Assembly: GCA_029265125.1 (NCBI GenBank) | Contig: JAJUJX010000011.1 | Coordinates: 21,196-85,195, forward strand | Length of the DNA stretch: 64,000 nucleotides | Direction: 5' to 3' | Source of the DNA: Tolumonas sp008015085 | Lineage (GTDB): Bacteria; Pseudomonadota; Gammaproteobacteria; Enterobacterales; Aeromonadaceae | In this document: positions 32,452-40,835 of the stretch, one piece after another | Position numbering within the stretch: position 1 is the first letter of the stretch | How the letters are laid out: every line of letters starts with the position of its first letter | The notes under the pieces: model-generated | Told to the model about the DNA's origin: nothing | What the model saw: the letters and a program-made list of their open reading frames with translations, nothing else | The model's database searches: none | Made by a program: the position numbers and the translations under genes

Positions 32452-33849
32452 CTACTGCTTAAATAACCCCAGTGTTATTTCACGGGCCTGAGCATGCTCA
32501 ACAATCGGCTTCGGATAACTGTTTGATGGATCAAATATCTTCAGCCAATCATGCGGAGTATGAATATACTTCTCTGGCACATGACTTAGCTCAGGCAGCC
32601 AGCGCTTAATGAAGATCCCCTGTTCATCAAATTTCTGCCCCTGTGTTGTCGGGTTGAAGATGCGGAAATAGGGTGCTGCATCAGCCCCCGTACTGGCCGC
32701 CCATTGCCAGCCCCCGTTATTCGCAGCCAGTTCGCCATCGATCAAATGTTGCATGAAATAACGCTCACCCCAGCGCCAGTCGATATGCAGGTCTTTCACC
32801 AGAAATGAGGCTACAATCATCCGCAAGCGGTTATGCATCCAGCCAGTTTGGTTGAGGCAACGCATGGCGGCATCGACTATCGGGTAGCCTGTATTTCCTT
32901 CGCTCCAGGCGGTAAACAGCGCTTTATCGTTAGGCCAGCGGATCAGGTCGGTTTCTGGTTTGAATCCCTTATTCATGCAGACATGAGGATAAGCTACCAG
33001 CAGGTGCTGATAGAATTCGCGCCAGATCAGCTCATTCAGCCAGGTAAATCCAGGCTCACTTTTATCAAACGGAAGACTTTCCAGCACTTCCTGCATCACA
33101 GCCAGACATTGTCGAATGGTGATAACACCCAGCGCCAAATAAGGTGACAGCTGACTGGTGCCATCAATCGCCGGAAAATCACGTTGTGTCGTGTAATCAA
33201 TCAACTTGTCGTATGCAAATTGCCGTAGTTGATGCAGCACCTCGTGTTCATTTCCCAGCCAGCTTTGACTGGAGATTTTCGGGTAAGCAATCGATACCGG
33301 CTGCCAATCTGAAACCGGCTCTTGTGCCCGAGGCTGCGACCAAACCTGATAGCCTTCTGACATCAGCTTTTTCAGCCATGCCCGGCTAAACGGTGTGTAA
33401 ACCTTAAACATCTCTCCACTGCCCGTCAGCACCGTTCCCGGTGCAAACAGGCAACGGGCATCAAACCAGTGACAGTGAATATTTCGTAGCTCACATTCTG
33501 CCTGAACAGCCGCATCACGCTTTAATTCATAAATGCCGATATCCCGGTTGATATACAGGTTGGAAATGTCGTGTTGCGAGCAAAATTCCCCCATGACAGA
33601 CGGGATCGCCGCATAGTCAGCCACTGTCATGACATGCAACGGAATGCCCAGTTCAACCAGCGTTTTACCGACAGAATTCAGATGCCGTTCAAGCAGATCG
33701 GCACGAATAGGGGCTAAATCCTGTCTTGCCCACTGCTCAGGCGTCACAAAATAGATAGCTTTTACAGGTATCCCCTGCAAACTGGCGGCATACAGTGCCG
33801 GATGATCGACGGTACGCAGATCATCCCGAAACCAGACTAATGATGACAT
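32452..33849 (-). CDS. phrB: Deoxyribodipyrimidine photolyase
   Basis: Light-driven repair enzyme of 465 residues that splits cyclobutane pyrimidine dimers, carrying FAD and a folate antenna. The N-terminal antenna domain starts SSLVWFRDDLRTVDHPAL. The FAD domain shows TWLNELIWREFYQHLL, GYPIVDAAMRCLNQTGWMHNRLRMIVASFLVKDLHIDWRWGERYF (FAD and DNA contacts) and NNGGWQWAASTGADAAPYFRIFNP. It is the second gene of a two-gene unit with ybgA, as in E. coli. Confidence 0.96.
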   Translation of the reverse strand: MSSLVWFRDDLRTVDHPALYAASLQGIPVKAIYFVTPEQWARQDLAPIRADLLERHLNSVGKTLVELGIPLHVMTVADYAAIPSVMGEFCSQHDISNLYINRDIGIYELKRDAAVQAECELRNIHCHWFDARCLFAPGTVLTGSGEMFKVYTPFSRAWLKKLMSEGYQVWSQPRAQEPVSDWQPVSIAYPKISSQSWLGNEHEVLHQLRQFAYDKLIDYTTQRDFPAIDGTSQLSPYLALGVITIRQCLAVMQEVLESLPFDKSEPGFTWLNELIWREFYQHLLVAYPHVCMNKGFKPETDLIRWPNDKALFTAWSEGNTGYPIVDAAMRCLNQTGWMHNRLRMIVASFLVKDLHIDWRWGERYFMQHLIDGELAANNGGWQWAASTGADAAPYFRIFNPTTQGQKFDEQGIFIKRWLPELSHVPEKYIHTPHDWLKIFDPSNSYPKPIVEHAQAREITLGLFKQ

Positions 33850-33861
33850 GAACGCTTCTCC

Positions 33862-34827
33862 TTATAGCCCGTAGCGCAAGGCCAGATCTTCTGGATGCGG
33901 ATTCAGGTAGACCTGTGAGGCCAGATAAGGATTCGGATATTCCCGCAAATAATGCTGGATCAGTGTCATCGGTACCATCAGCGGAACAAGACCCCGTCGG
34001 TATTTATCGATGGTGTTATGCAGCTCGGCTTTTTGCGAAGCGGTGAGCTGTTTTTTGAAATACCCCTGCAAATGCTGCAAAACATTGGTGTGGTTTTTCC
34101 GGCTCACTCGCTGCTGTAACCCCTGCATCAGACCCGATATATAGCGTGCAGATAATTGTTCCAATGACAGTTCTGTAGCATTACCCAGTAATTTGCCCAG
34201 CGCCTTATAAGCTGCAGGCTGATGGGCAAACAGCAAGTATTTGTAACGGGAGTGAAAGGCGATCAATTTACCTTTCGTGATCCCTTCTGATTTCAGCCGC
34301 AGCCAGTCGTGATAGGCAAAGACACGCGTAACAAAATTTTCCCGTAAAACTGGGTCGCACAGCCGCCCGTCTTCTTCTACTGGTAACAATGGGTTTTGCT
34401 CCATCAGAATCCGGGCATAGAGGCCTGTACCCTCTTTGGCAGAGCTATTACCTGTCCCTTGCGAGGAATAGACTTTAACGCGTTCCATACCACAGCTAGG
34501 CGATTTGGCACACAGAATATAGCCGGACAAATAATCAAAGCTGGCAGTTTTCTGTATGGAAAATTCGGTGAGTTTATCAGTGACATCAAAGCTGCCATCG
34601 GTAGCTTCAACATGAATAACATCATCTCGCCTTACCAACCGAATCGCTTTACGGGGTACACCCAGCCCAATCGCCAGTTCAGGGCATACCGGCATAAAAC
34701 TGAAATAGCGGCTAAGCTCTTTTTCTACAAATTCTGACCGCTTATGTCCGCCATCAAAGCGAACCTGTTGCCCCAGCAGGCAAGCACTAATGCCGACTTG
34801 TATTTGCTGTGAATTAAAACCCGTCAT
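33862..34827 (-). CDS. ybgA: YbgA-type protein (DUF523 plus DUF1722)
   Basis: Two-domain protein of 321 residues. The N-terminal DUF523 part (residues 10-150) has the conserved cysteines of ISACLLGQQVRFDGGHKR, PVCPELAIGLGVPR and CAKSPSCGMERV, which in the related TudS enzyme bind an iron-sulfur cluster that removes sulfur from thiouracil. The C-terminal DUF1722 part (about 195-310) is typical of E. coli YbgA. The role of YbgA is not established; the pairing with photolyase suggests an accessory task in pyrimidine or light-related damage, but that is inference. It precedes phrB by 12 bp. Confidence 0.87.
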   Translation of the reverse strand: MTGFNSQQIQVGISACLLGQQVRFDGGHKRSEFVEKELSRYFSFMPVCPELAIGLGVPRKAIRLVRRDDVIHVEATDGSFDVTDKLTEFSIQKTASFDYLSGYILCAKSPSCGMERVKVYSSQGTGNSSAKEGTGLYARILMEQNPLLPVEEDGRLCDPVLRENFVTRVFAYHDWLRLKSEGITKGKLIAFHSRYKYLLFAHQPAAYKALGKLLGNATELSLEQLSARYISGLMQGLQQRVSRKNHTNVLQHLQGYFKKQLTASQKAELHNTIDKYRRGLVPLMVPMTLIQHYLREYPNPYLASQVYLNPHPEDLALRYGL

Positions 34828-34993
34828 GTTCTATCCTCGATTGAGCCAGCAAGAAATGGGGCTGGCGTTAATTAACATGCTGATTGAAGAAGATTTTTAC
34901 TTATACGTTACTGAATATAGTGCAGATCAGCCAAAATTGATGCGCTGATATGTGACAACATTTTTCACTAAGAACAGACTCTATTTACCGAAA

Positions 34994-35080
34994 GCACCAA
35001 ATTGCTACATGAATCCCATTATGGGGCTACCTTTCAGAGCGGAAAGTCGTATAATGACTTTCGCTGATACAAATTGGTGC
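34994..35080. ncRNA. Possible three-way-junction RNA structure
   Basis: The 539-bp gap 34828-35366 contains an 11-base inverted repeat with one mismatch (GCACCAAATTG at 34994, CAAATTGGTGC at 35070). It encloses two further hairpins, CCCA/TGGG (35015-35025) and GAAAGTC/GACTTTC (35042-35062). Together these could form a three-way junction on either strand. A TATAAT in the last loop has no good -35. I do not recognise a riboswitch class. Confidence 0.3.
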
Positions 35081-35181
35081 CAGATAAGCCTTAAAATTAA
35101 TAGTTAAAACCTCTCTTTTTCCCATACCTTTTTAGTTTCCACAAGCCCTCTTCTCCTTAATTTCAGTTCTATATTTTTCAA

Positions 35182-35195
35182 TGTAAACATTTACA
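35182..35195. promoter_or_regulatory. Near-palindromic site, LacI-family type
   Basis: TGTAAACATTTACA is a palindrome apart from its centre and resembles operators of LacI/GalR-family regulators. It lies 172 bp before the ABC transporter operon. Confidence 0.35.
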
Positions 35196-35366
35196 GATCG
35201 CGCTTTTTACACCTATAGACTGCCTTCTATATTGATTTCCAGACGACTGGCTACATCAACGGAACTGATAGGCACTCCGTGCCCCAACCGAAAGTTAGTG
35301 TGTCCGTACGACTTGAGCATACATCTTGCTGAAGCATCGCTAATCTGACGACGGGAAGAAAAGGCT

Positions 35367-36461
35367 ATGAAACAACAAACACCATTTGTTCAGTTTCGGA
35401 ACGTGCAAAAAAGCTATGACGGTAAAAATCTGATTGTGAAGGATCTCAATCTGAATATCCGTCGGGGTGAATTTCTGACGCTATTGGGACCAAGTGGTTC
35501 AGGCAAAACCACCAGCCTGATGATGCTGGCCGGGTTTGAAACAGCAACCAGCGGTGAAATTACATTAGGCGGAAAATTGCTGAACAACCAGCCACCGCAT
35601 AAGCGCGATATCGGCATGGTGTTTCAGAACTACGCGTTATTCCCGCATATGACGGTGGCTGAAAACGTCGCGTTTCCTCTGTTTGTCCGCCGTCTGTCAA
35701 AAACAGATATCAAGGAAAAAGTGCAGGAAGCACTGGCGATGATCAAAATGGACAGTCTGGGACATCGCTATCCGGCCCAGCTGTCTGGTGGTCAGCAACA
35801 GCGTGTTGCGCTTGCCCGAGCGCTGGTGTTCGAACCTAAACTGGTACTGATGGATGAACCATTAGGCGCTCTGGATAAACAGCTGCGTGAACACATGCAG
35901 ATGGAAATCAAACATTTGCATGAAAAATTTGGCCTGACTATCGTTTATGTAACACATGACCAATCTGAAGCGTTGACTATGTCTGATCGCGTGGCAGTGT
36001 TCCATAAAGGTGAAATCCAACAGATCGACAGCCCGAAAACGTTGTACGAAGAACCCAAGAACGCATTCGTTGCGCAGTTTATTGGTGAGAACAACCGCCT
36101 GCAGGGTGTTGTAGAGTGTGTAGATCAGGGTTACTGCCTGGTGCGCATGCCAGACGGTTCTCTGCTCAAGGCTCTGCCAGTCAATGTAGCGGGGCCGGGT
36201 GAAAAAACAACGTTGTCGATTCGTCCGGAACGTATCTTGCTGGGCTCACCAAGCCATAGCTGCGACAACATCGTTCAGGGACAAGTTAAAGAATTCATTT
36301 ACTTAGGCGATCACATCCGTCTGTGTATTGATACCTGCGGCAGCTCCGATTTCATTGTAAAGATGCCGGTCAGCCAGTTCGATCCATCGATCAAAATTGG
36401 CGATAAGCTTTCTATCGGGTGGCAGAAGGATCATGTCCGCGCCCTCGATATGCTGGATTAA
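35367..36461 (+). CDS. ABC transporter ATPase, polyamine/GABA type (PotA-like)
   Basis: ATPase of 364 residues that energises uptake with the binding protein and two permeases encoded next to it. Walker A GPSGSGKTT, Q-loop FQNYALFPHMT, signature LSGGQQQRVALARAL, Walker B LVLMDEPLGALD and the switch His in VTHDQSEA are all present. A C-terminal TOBE domain (about residues 270-360) is typical of PotA/spermidine-putrescine transporters. GGGAAG precedes the ATG. The binding-protein gene follows 33 bp downstream. With gabD and gabT close by, GABA or a polyamine-derived amine is the likely cargo; the substrate cannot be read from sequence. Confidence 0.85.
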   Translation: MKQQTPFVQFRNVQKSYDGKNLIVKDLNLNIRRGEFLTLLGPSGSGKTTSLMMLAGFETATSGEITLGGKLLNNQPPHKRDIGMVFQNYALFPHMTVAENVAFPLFVRRLSKTDIKEKVQEALAMIKMDSLGHRYPAQLSGGQQQRVALARALVFEPKLVLMDEPLGALDKQLREHMQMEIKHLHEKFGLTIVYVTHDQSEALTMSDRVAVFHKGEIQQIDSPKTLYEEPKNAFVAQFIGENNRLQGVVECVDQGYCLVRMPDGSLLKALPVNVAGPGEKTTLSIRPERILLGSPSHSCDNIVQGQVKEFIYLGDHIRLCIDTCGSSDFIVKMPVSQFDPSIKIGDKLSIGWQKDHVRALDMLD

Positions 36462-36494
36462 TGCTCCACCTATAACTAAACAAGGATGATATCG

Positions 36495-37529
36495 ATGAAA
36501 GCAACTCGTACTTTATTAGCGCTGTTGACTGCCGGCTCCTGTTTTGCGGCACAAGCGGATGAACTGTCAGTAATTTCTTTTGGTGGTGCAAACAAGGAAG
36601 CACAGGTTAAAGCTTATTATGAGCCATTTACCAAAGCGACCGGCACCAAAGTCGTTGCCGGTGAATACAATGGTGAAATGGCCAAGCTGAAAGCGATGGT
36701 CGAAACCAACAGTGTCTCCTGGGATGTGGTGGAAGTAGAATCGTCTGAAGTCGCCCGTGGTTGTGACGAAGGTTTCTTTGAGAAACTGGATTACAAAGTT
36801 ATCGGCTCAAAAGGTGACTTCATTCCAGGTGCGGCGACTAAATGCGGCGTGGGTATGTTCGTTTACTCAACAGTCATCGCCTACGACTCAAGCAAGCTGA
36901 AAGCTGCGCCAACTTCATGGGCTGATTTCTGGGATGTGAAAAAATTCCCAGGCAAACGTGGCCTGCGTAAAACTGCAAAATATGCACTGGAAGCCGCGCT
37001 GCTGGCAGATGGTGTAGCACAGAAAGATGTTTATGCCGTGCTGGCAACTCCAGCCGGTGTCGATCGTGCGTTCAAAAAACTGGATGAGCTGAAACCAAAC
37101 ATCCAGTGGTGGGAAGCAGGTGCACAGGCACCTCAGTATCTGATCTCCGGTGATGTGGTCATGACTTCTGCTTTCAACGGTCGTATCTCCAATGCACAGA
37201 AGGAAGGCAACAAAAATCTGAGTATTGCCTGGAATGGCGGCCTGTATGAAGTGGAATACTGGGTTGTACCAAAAGGTACTCCGAAGAAAGATCTGGCGAT
37301 GAAGTTCATCGCTTCTACCGTTAAACCAGAAAGCCAGATTGAATATGCCAAACAGATCCCTTACGGCCCAACCACGAAAAATGCCGCAGGAAAGATTGAA
37401 CCCTCTCTGGCGTCAACTCTGCCCTCTTCACCTGAAAACCTGAAAATGGCGGTTGCGGTTGACCCAGCCTTCTGGTTAGACCACGGCGAAGAACTGGAAC
37501 GTCGCTTCAACGCCTGGGCAGCGAAATAA
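36495..37529 (+). CDS. Periplasmic substrate-binding protein of the ABC transporter
   Basis: Protein of about 344 residues with signal peptide MKATRTLLALLTAGSCFA, cleaved near AQA-DE. The mature part (LSVISFGGANKEAQVKAYYEPFTKATGTKVV, DVVEVESSEVARGCDEGFF) is a PotD/PotF-like family 1 binding protein. The ATG at 36495 has AAGG nine bases before it; the in-frame ATG at 36486 overlaps that site and is rejected. A 10-bp hairpin follows the gene, which probably protects this mRNA segment so the binding protein is made in excess over the permeases. Confidence 0.85.
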   Translation: MKATRTLLALLTAGSCFAAQADELSVISFGGANKEAQVKAYYEPFTKATGTKVVAGEYNGEMAKLKAMVETNSVSWDVVEVESSEVARGCDEGFFEKLDYKVIGSKGDFIPGAATKCGVGMFVYSTVIAYDSSKLKAAPTSWADFWDVKKFPGKRGLRKTAKYALEAALLADGVAQKDVYAVLATPAGVDRAFKKLDELKPNIQWWEAGAQAPQYLISGDVVMTSAFNGRISNAQKEGNKNLSIAWNGGLYEVEYWVVPKGTPKKDLAMKFIASTVKPESQIEYAKQIPYGPTTKNAAGKIEPSLASTLPSSPENLKMAVAVDPAFWLDHGEELERRFNAWAAK

Positions 37530-37536
37530 TCCGCCT

Positions 37537-37566
37537 TTGCTTCGGGTACGCCAGTGCCCGAAGCAA
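37537..37566 (+). other. Intra-operon hairpin after the binding-protein gene
   Basis: TTGCTTCGGG (37537-37546) pairs perfectly with CCCGAAGCAA (37557-37566) around a 10-base loop and has no T tract after it, which suits mRNA protection or partial attenuation rather than full termination. Confidence 0.6.
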
Positions 37567-37626
37567 CTCCACCAGTAAATCAACGGAATGAATCAGGCCT
37601 GAGAGCCGTCTGTCAGGAATACTATT

Positions 37627-38886
37627 ATGCTGTCAACGACCATTACAGACACCCTACCCCAGCCTGCGGATACCGAATCCCTGAAGGCTAAATTGCACCG
37701 GGCAGAGCGGATCAACCGACTGAAATCACTGGGATTGATCCTGCCACTCATCATTTTCCTGATTGTTGTCTTTTTAGTGCCACTCGTGGTGATGCTGAAG
37801 AAAAGCGTCGATAACCCGGAGGTTTCAGCTTTATTACCAACGACTGTCACCGCAATGGCTCAATGGGATGGAAAAAATCTGCCTCCGGAAGAGGTCTATA
37901 AAGCACTGGCAGCCGATATTGAAGCGGCCAACAACAATGATTCTCTCGGTAATCTGGGTAAACGCCTGAACAGTGAAATTTCCGGCTACCGCAGTTTACT
38001 GAACAACACCGCTGACGCGCTGCCGTTTGATCCGACACCGGCCTCATACCAGCAGGCGTTTACTGAACTGGATGCCCGCTGGGGCGATGCCAAATACTGG
38101 CAGGCCATTTACCGCAACAGCTCGCCTTATACTGCAAATTACCTGTTGTCATCACTGGATTTGAAAAAAGATGAAGCGGGAAACATTGTTAAAGTTTCTG
38201 ATGATCAGGCGATTTATCAGAACGTCTTTGCCCGTACCTTCTGGATGAGTCTGGTGATTACTGCCGTTTGTCTGCTGCTGGCTTATCCTCTCGCTTATCT
38301 GCTGGCAACATTGCCGGAACGCGCAGCCAATCTGCTAATGATTTGCGTCCTGCTGCCATTCTGGACTTCCGTTTTGGTGCGCGTCGCGGCCTGGATTGTT
38401 CTGCTGCAGAACAATGGTTTGGTTAACAGCTTTCTGGAACATATCGGATTAATCGACTCACCGCTCCAGCTGGTATTTAACCGCTTCGGTGTCTATGTCG
38501 CGATGGTGCATATTATGCTGCCATTTATGATCCTGCCACTGTATAGCGTGATGAAAAACATTCCGGCCAGCTATCAGCGAGCTGCAATTTCGCTGGGTTG
38601 CCCACCGATGATCAGCTTCTGGCTGGTGTATCTGCCACAAACTTATGCCGGTATCGGCGCCGGTTGCCTGCTGGTCTTCATCCTGTCGATCGGTTACTAC
38701 ATCACCCCGGCACTGCTGGGTAGCCCGAACGATCAAATGGTGAGTTACTTTGTGGCTTTCTATACCAACGGCACTATCAACTGGGGTATGGCGACCTCGC
38801 TGGGCGGATTATTGCTGCTGGCAACGCTGGTTCTGTATGTGGTTTACAGCTGGCTGGTCGGTGCAAACCGCTTACGTCTGGGTTAA
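37627..38886 (+). CDS. ABC transporter permease (PotB-like) with a large periplasmic insertion
   Basis: Permease of 419 residues, about 130 longer than a usual PotB. After a first membrane helix (LGLILPLIIFLIVVFLVPLVVML) there is a soluble segment of about 150 residues (about 62-200, DNPEVSALLPTTVTAMAQWDGKNLPPEEVYKAL onward). The other five helices follow, with the coupling motif SLGCPPMISFWLVYLPQTYAGIGAGCLL (EAA loop). The extra segment probably faces the periplasm and may contact the binding protein. AGGA lies eight bases before the ATG. The second permease starts 18 bp after the stop. Confidence 0.83.
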   Translation: MLSTTITDTLPQPADTESLKAKLHRAERINRLKSLGLILPLIIFLIVVFLVPLVVMLKKSVDNPEVSALLPTTVTAMAQWDGKNLPPEEVYKALAADIEAANNNDSLGNLGKRLNSEISGYRSLLNNTADALPFDPTPASYQQAFTELDARWGDAKYWQAIYRNSSPYTANYLLSSLDLKKDEAGNIVKVSDDQAIYQNVFARTFWMSLVITAVCLLLAYPLAYLLATLPERAANLLMICVLLPFWTSVLVRVAAWIVLLQNNGLVNSFLEHIGLIDSPLQLVFNRFGVYVAMVHIMLPFMILPLYSVMKNIPASYQRAAISLGCPPMISFWLVYLPQTYAGIGAGCLLVFILSIGYYITPALLGSPNDQMVSYFVAFYTNGTINWGMATSLGGLLLLATLVLYVVYSWLVGANRLRLG

Positions 38887-38904
38887 CAGGAAAAGGATGA
38901 CATT

Positions 38905-39729
38905 ATGTTAAGACCCTACGCTTCCAACTTTGAACGAATCTGGTATTGGTCTCATCGCAGTATCTGCGGACTGGTACTGTTGTTCCTGATGTTGCCTGTT
39001 CTGATCATGATCCCGCTCTCTTTTAACGGCGGGGCATTTCTGGTTTACCCGCTGCAAGGCTGGTCTCTGCGCTGGTATGAAACCTTCTTCACCTCGCCGG
39101 AATGGATGCGCGCGCTGGGCAACAGCATGATTGTTTCGCCAGCGGCTACACTGGTTGCGATGATTTTCGGTACGCTGGCCTCTATCGGTCTGACCCGCAC
39201 CGAATTCAAAGGTAAAGCACTGCTGACCAGCATTCTAATTTCACCAATGGTCGTACCGGTGGTGATTGTCGGGGTGTCATCTTATCTGTTCTTTGCACCG
39301 CTTGGTCTGGCAAACAGCTATTTCTCACTGATCATGGTGCATGCGGTATTAGGTATTCCGTTTGTGATTATCACTGTGACCGCCACTTTACAGGGGTATA
39401 ACAAAAATTTAAGCCGTGCAGCGGCCAGTTTAGGTGCTGACCCGATGTTGACGTTTTTCAAAATCACGTTGCCGCTGATTGGGCCAGGCATGATCTCCGG
39501 CGCACTGTTCGCGTTTGCCACCAGTTTTGATGAGGTTGTCGTAACGCTATATCTGGCAGGCCCAGATCAGGCCACCTTACCCCGCGTGATGTTCAGCGGG
39601 ATCAGAGAAAACATCAGCCCGGCAATTGCAGCCGCAGCCACTGTGCTGATTCTGATTTCTGTTGTGATGCTACTGACACTGGAATGGTTGCGCGGCCGCT
39701 CTGAAAAAATGCGTACTGCCGTTCATTAA
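38905..39729 (+). CDS. ABC transporter permease (PotC-like)
   Basis: Permease of 274 residues with six membrane helices and the EAA coupling loop AAASLGADPMLTFFKITLPLIGPGMISGALFAFATSFDEVVVTLYLAG, typical of PotC. It completes the transporter. AGGA precedes the ATG. A strong terminator closes the operon, and a convergent LysR gene lies beyond. Confidence 0.87.
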   Translation: MLRPYASNFERIWYWSHRSICGLVLLFLMLPVLIMIPLSFNGGAFLVYPLQGWSLRWYETFFTSPEWMRALGNSMIVSPAATLVAMIFGTLASIGLTRTEFKGKALLTSILISPMVVPVVIVGVSSYLFFAPLGLANSYFSLIMVHAVLGIPFVIITVTATLQGYNKNLSRAAASLGADPMLTFFKITLPLIGPGMISGALFAFATSFDEVVVTLYLAGPDQATLPRVMFSGIRENISPAIAAAATVLILISVVMLLTLEWLRGRSEKMRTAVH

Positions 39730-39760
39730 GAAAGAGTTCAATCTGCAAGTTCCACCTGTT

Positions 39761-39784
39761 GCGCCGCTCTGCGGCGCTTTTTTT
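39761..39784 (+). terminator. Terminator of the ABC transporter operon
   Basis: GCGCCGC (39761-39767), loop TCT, GCGGCGC (39771-39777), then seven Ts. Confidence 0.92.
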
Positions 39785-39791
39785 ATCAGGC

Positions 39792-40718
39792 TTAGCGGAT
39801 GATCTGGTTTTGCAGCAGGCGCATGAAAAAATCCCTTGGCTTATTCAGGCGGCTGAACTGGTGGGTAATAGCGGCGATACCCAGCTTATAGCAACGTTCA
39901 TGAGGTAACAGCTTGCGTAAGCGGCCATCATCAACAAAACGGGCAGCATAATGTTCCGGCAGGAAGCCTACATATACCCCGGACAAAATCATCGCCGCAC
40001 GGGTTTCGTAGTAATACGCGGTTGCTGCTTTCTGTAAACCAACCATCTGAATGGCAACATCCGGGTTACTCTGAATACCGGCCTGAACAGAACGGCTATT
40101 GACTAATCCCTGACGTATTTCATCCTCCTCAGCTACATTAAATAGCGGATGCCGATCACTGCAATAGAGATAACAGGTTTCCTCATAGAGCGAATGATAA
40201 ATCAAACCATCCAGCTTACGGTGGTAAGGAATAAAGCCGACATCCGCTTCACCATTGAGGATCATCCGCTCAATATCACTCATCGGTGCGGTTTCAAACT
40301 GCAGGTATACATCTGGCGCTTTCTCACAAAACTCGCTCAATACCTGCGGGAAACAACAACGTTCATCGAGGCTGATCGTGTCACTGGCAATCAGTTTCAG
40401 TTCCCCGGAAAGCTGCACATGCAATGCATTCACGGTTGAACGAAAATCTTCGAGCTGTGAAAACAAACGGCGGGCTGACTCATAAATGATCGAGCCTTCC
40501 TCTGTCAGCGAAAAACCCGAACGGCCACGACTGCACAGCTTTATCTTCAAGCGATGCTCCAGATTCGCCATATGCACACTGATTGTCGAACGGCTAATGT
40601 TCAGTACCGTCTCGGCAGCAGAAAAACCACCACACTCCACTACTGACTTGAACACTTTCAGCAAGCGGATTTCATAGTCCCCCACCTGCCCCAGTTCAAT
40701 CAACGAAACTGAATCCAT
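39792..40718 (-). CDS. LysR-type regulator, probably of the gab/transport genes
   Basis: Regulator of 308 residues. The helix-turn-helix covers about residues 17-75 (LLKVFKSVVECGGFSAAETVLNISRSTISVHMANLEHRLKIKLC). A periplasmic-binding-protein-like effector domain follows (about 100-300; ISLDERCCFPQVLSEFCEKAP, SGVYVGFLPEHYAARFVDDGRL). It is divergent from gabD across 117 bp and convergent with the transporter operon, so control of one or both by GABA or a related compound is likely. This is inferred from position. GabR of the MocR class is the better known gab regulator in other bacteria, so a LysR here is a different arrangement. Confidence 0.82.
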   Translation of the reverse strand: MDSVSLIELGQVGDYEIRLLKVFKSVVECGGFSAAETVLNISRSTISVHMANLEHRLKIKLCSRGRSGFSLTEEGSIIYESARRLFSQLEDFRSTVNALHVQLSGELKLIASDTISLDERCCFPQVLSEFCEKAPDVYLQFETAPMSDIERMILNGEADVGFIPYHRKLDGLIYHSLYEETCYLYCSDRHPLFNVAEEDEIRQGLVNSRSVQAGIQSNPDVAIQMVGLQKAATAYYYETRAAMILSGVYVGFLPEHYAARFVDDGRLRKLLPHERCYKLGIAAITHQFSRLNKPRDFFMRLLQNQIIR

Positions 40719-40835
40719 AGTTTTGTTTACCTCAATGTAAGAGTTGATTGTCAGTCATTTATGCAACGGTTGAACCAGTTAGTATGAATACATCCGCCCA
40801 ATACTAACCGGGCGCTACTGTCCTCGGAGTTCTGT

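Noticed and set aside
34826..34948. A 40-codon plus-strand frame (MFYPRLSQQEMGLALINMLIEE...) divergent from ybgA
   Set aside because: No convincing ribosome site, its start overlaps the ybgA start codon, and I recognise no family; kept only as a note.
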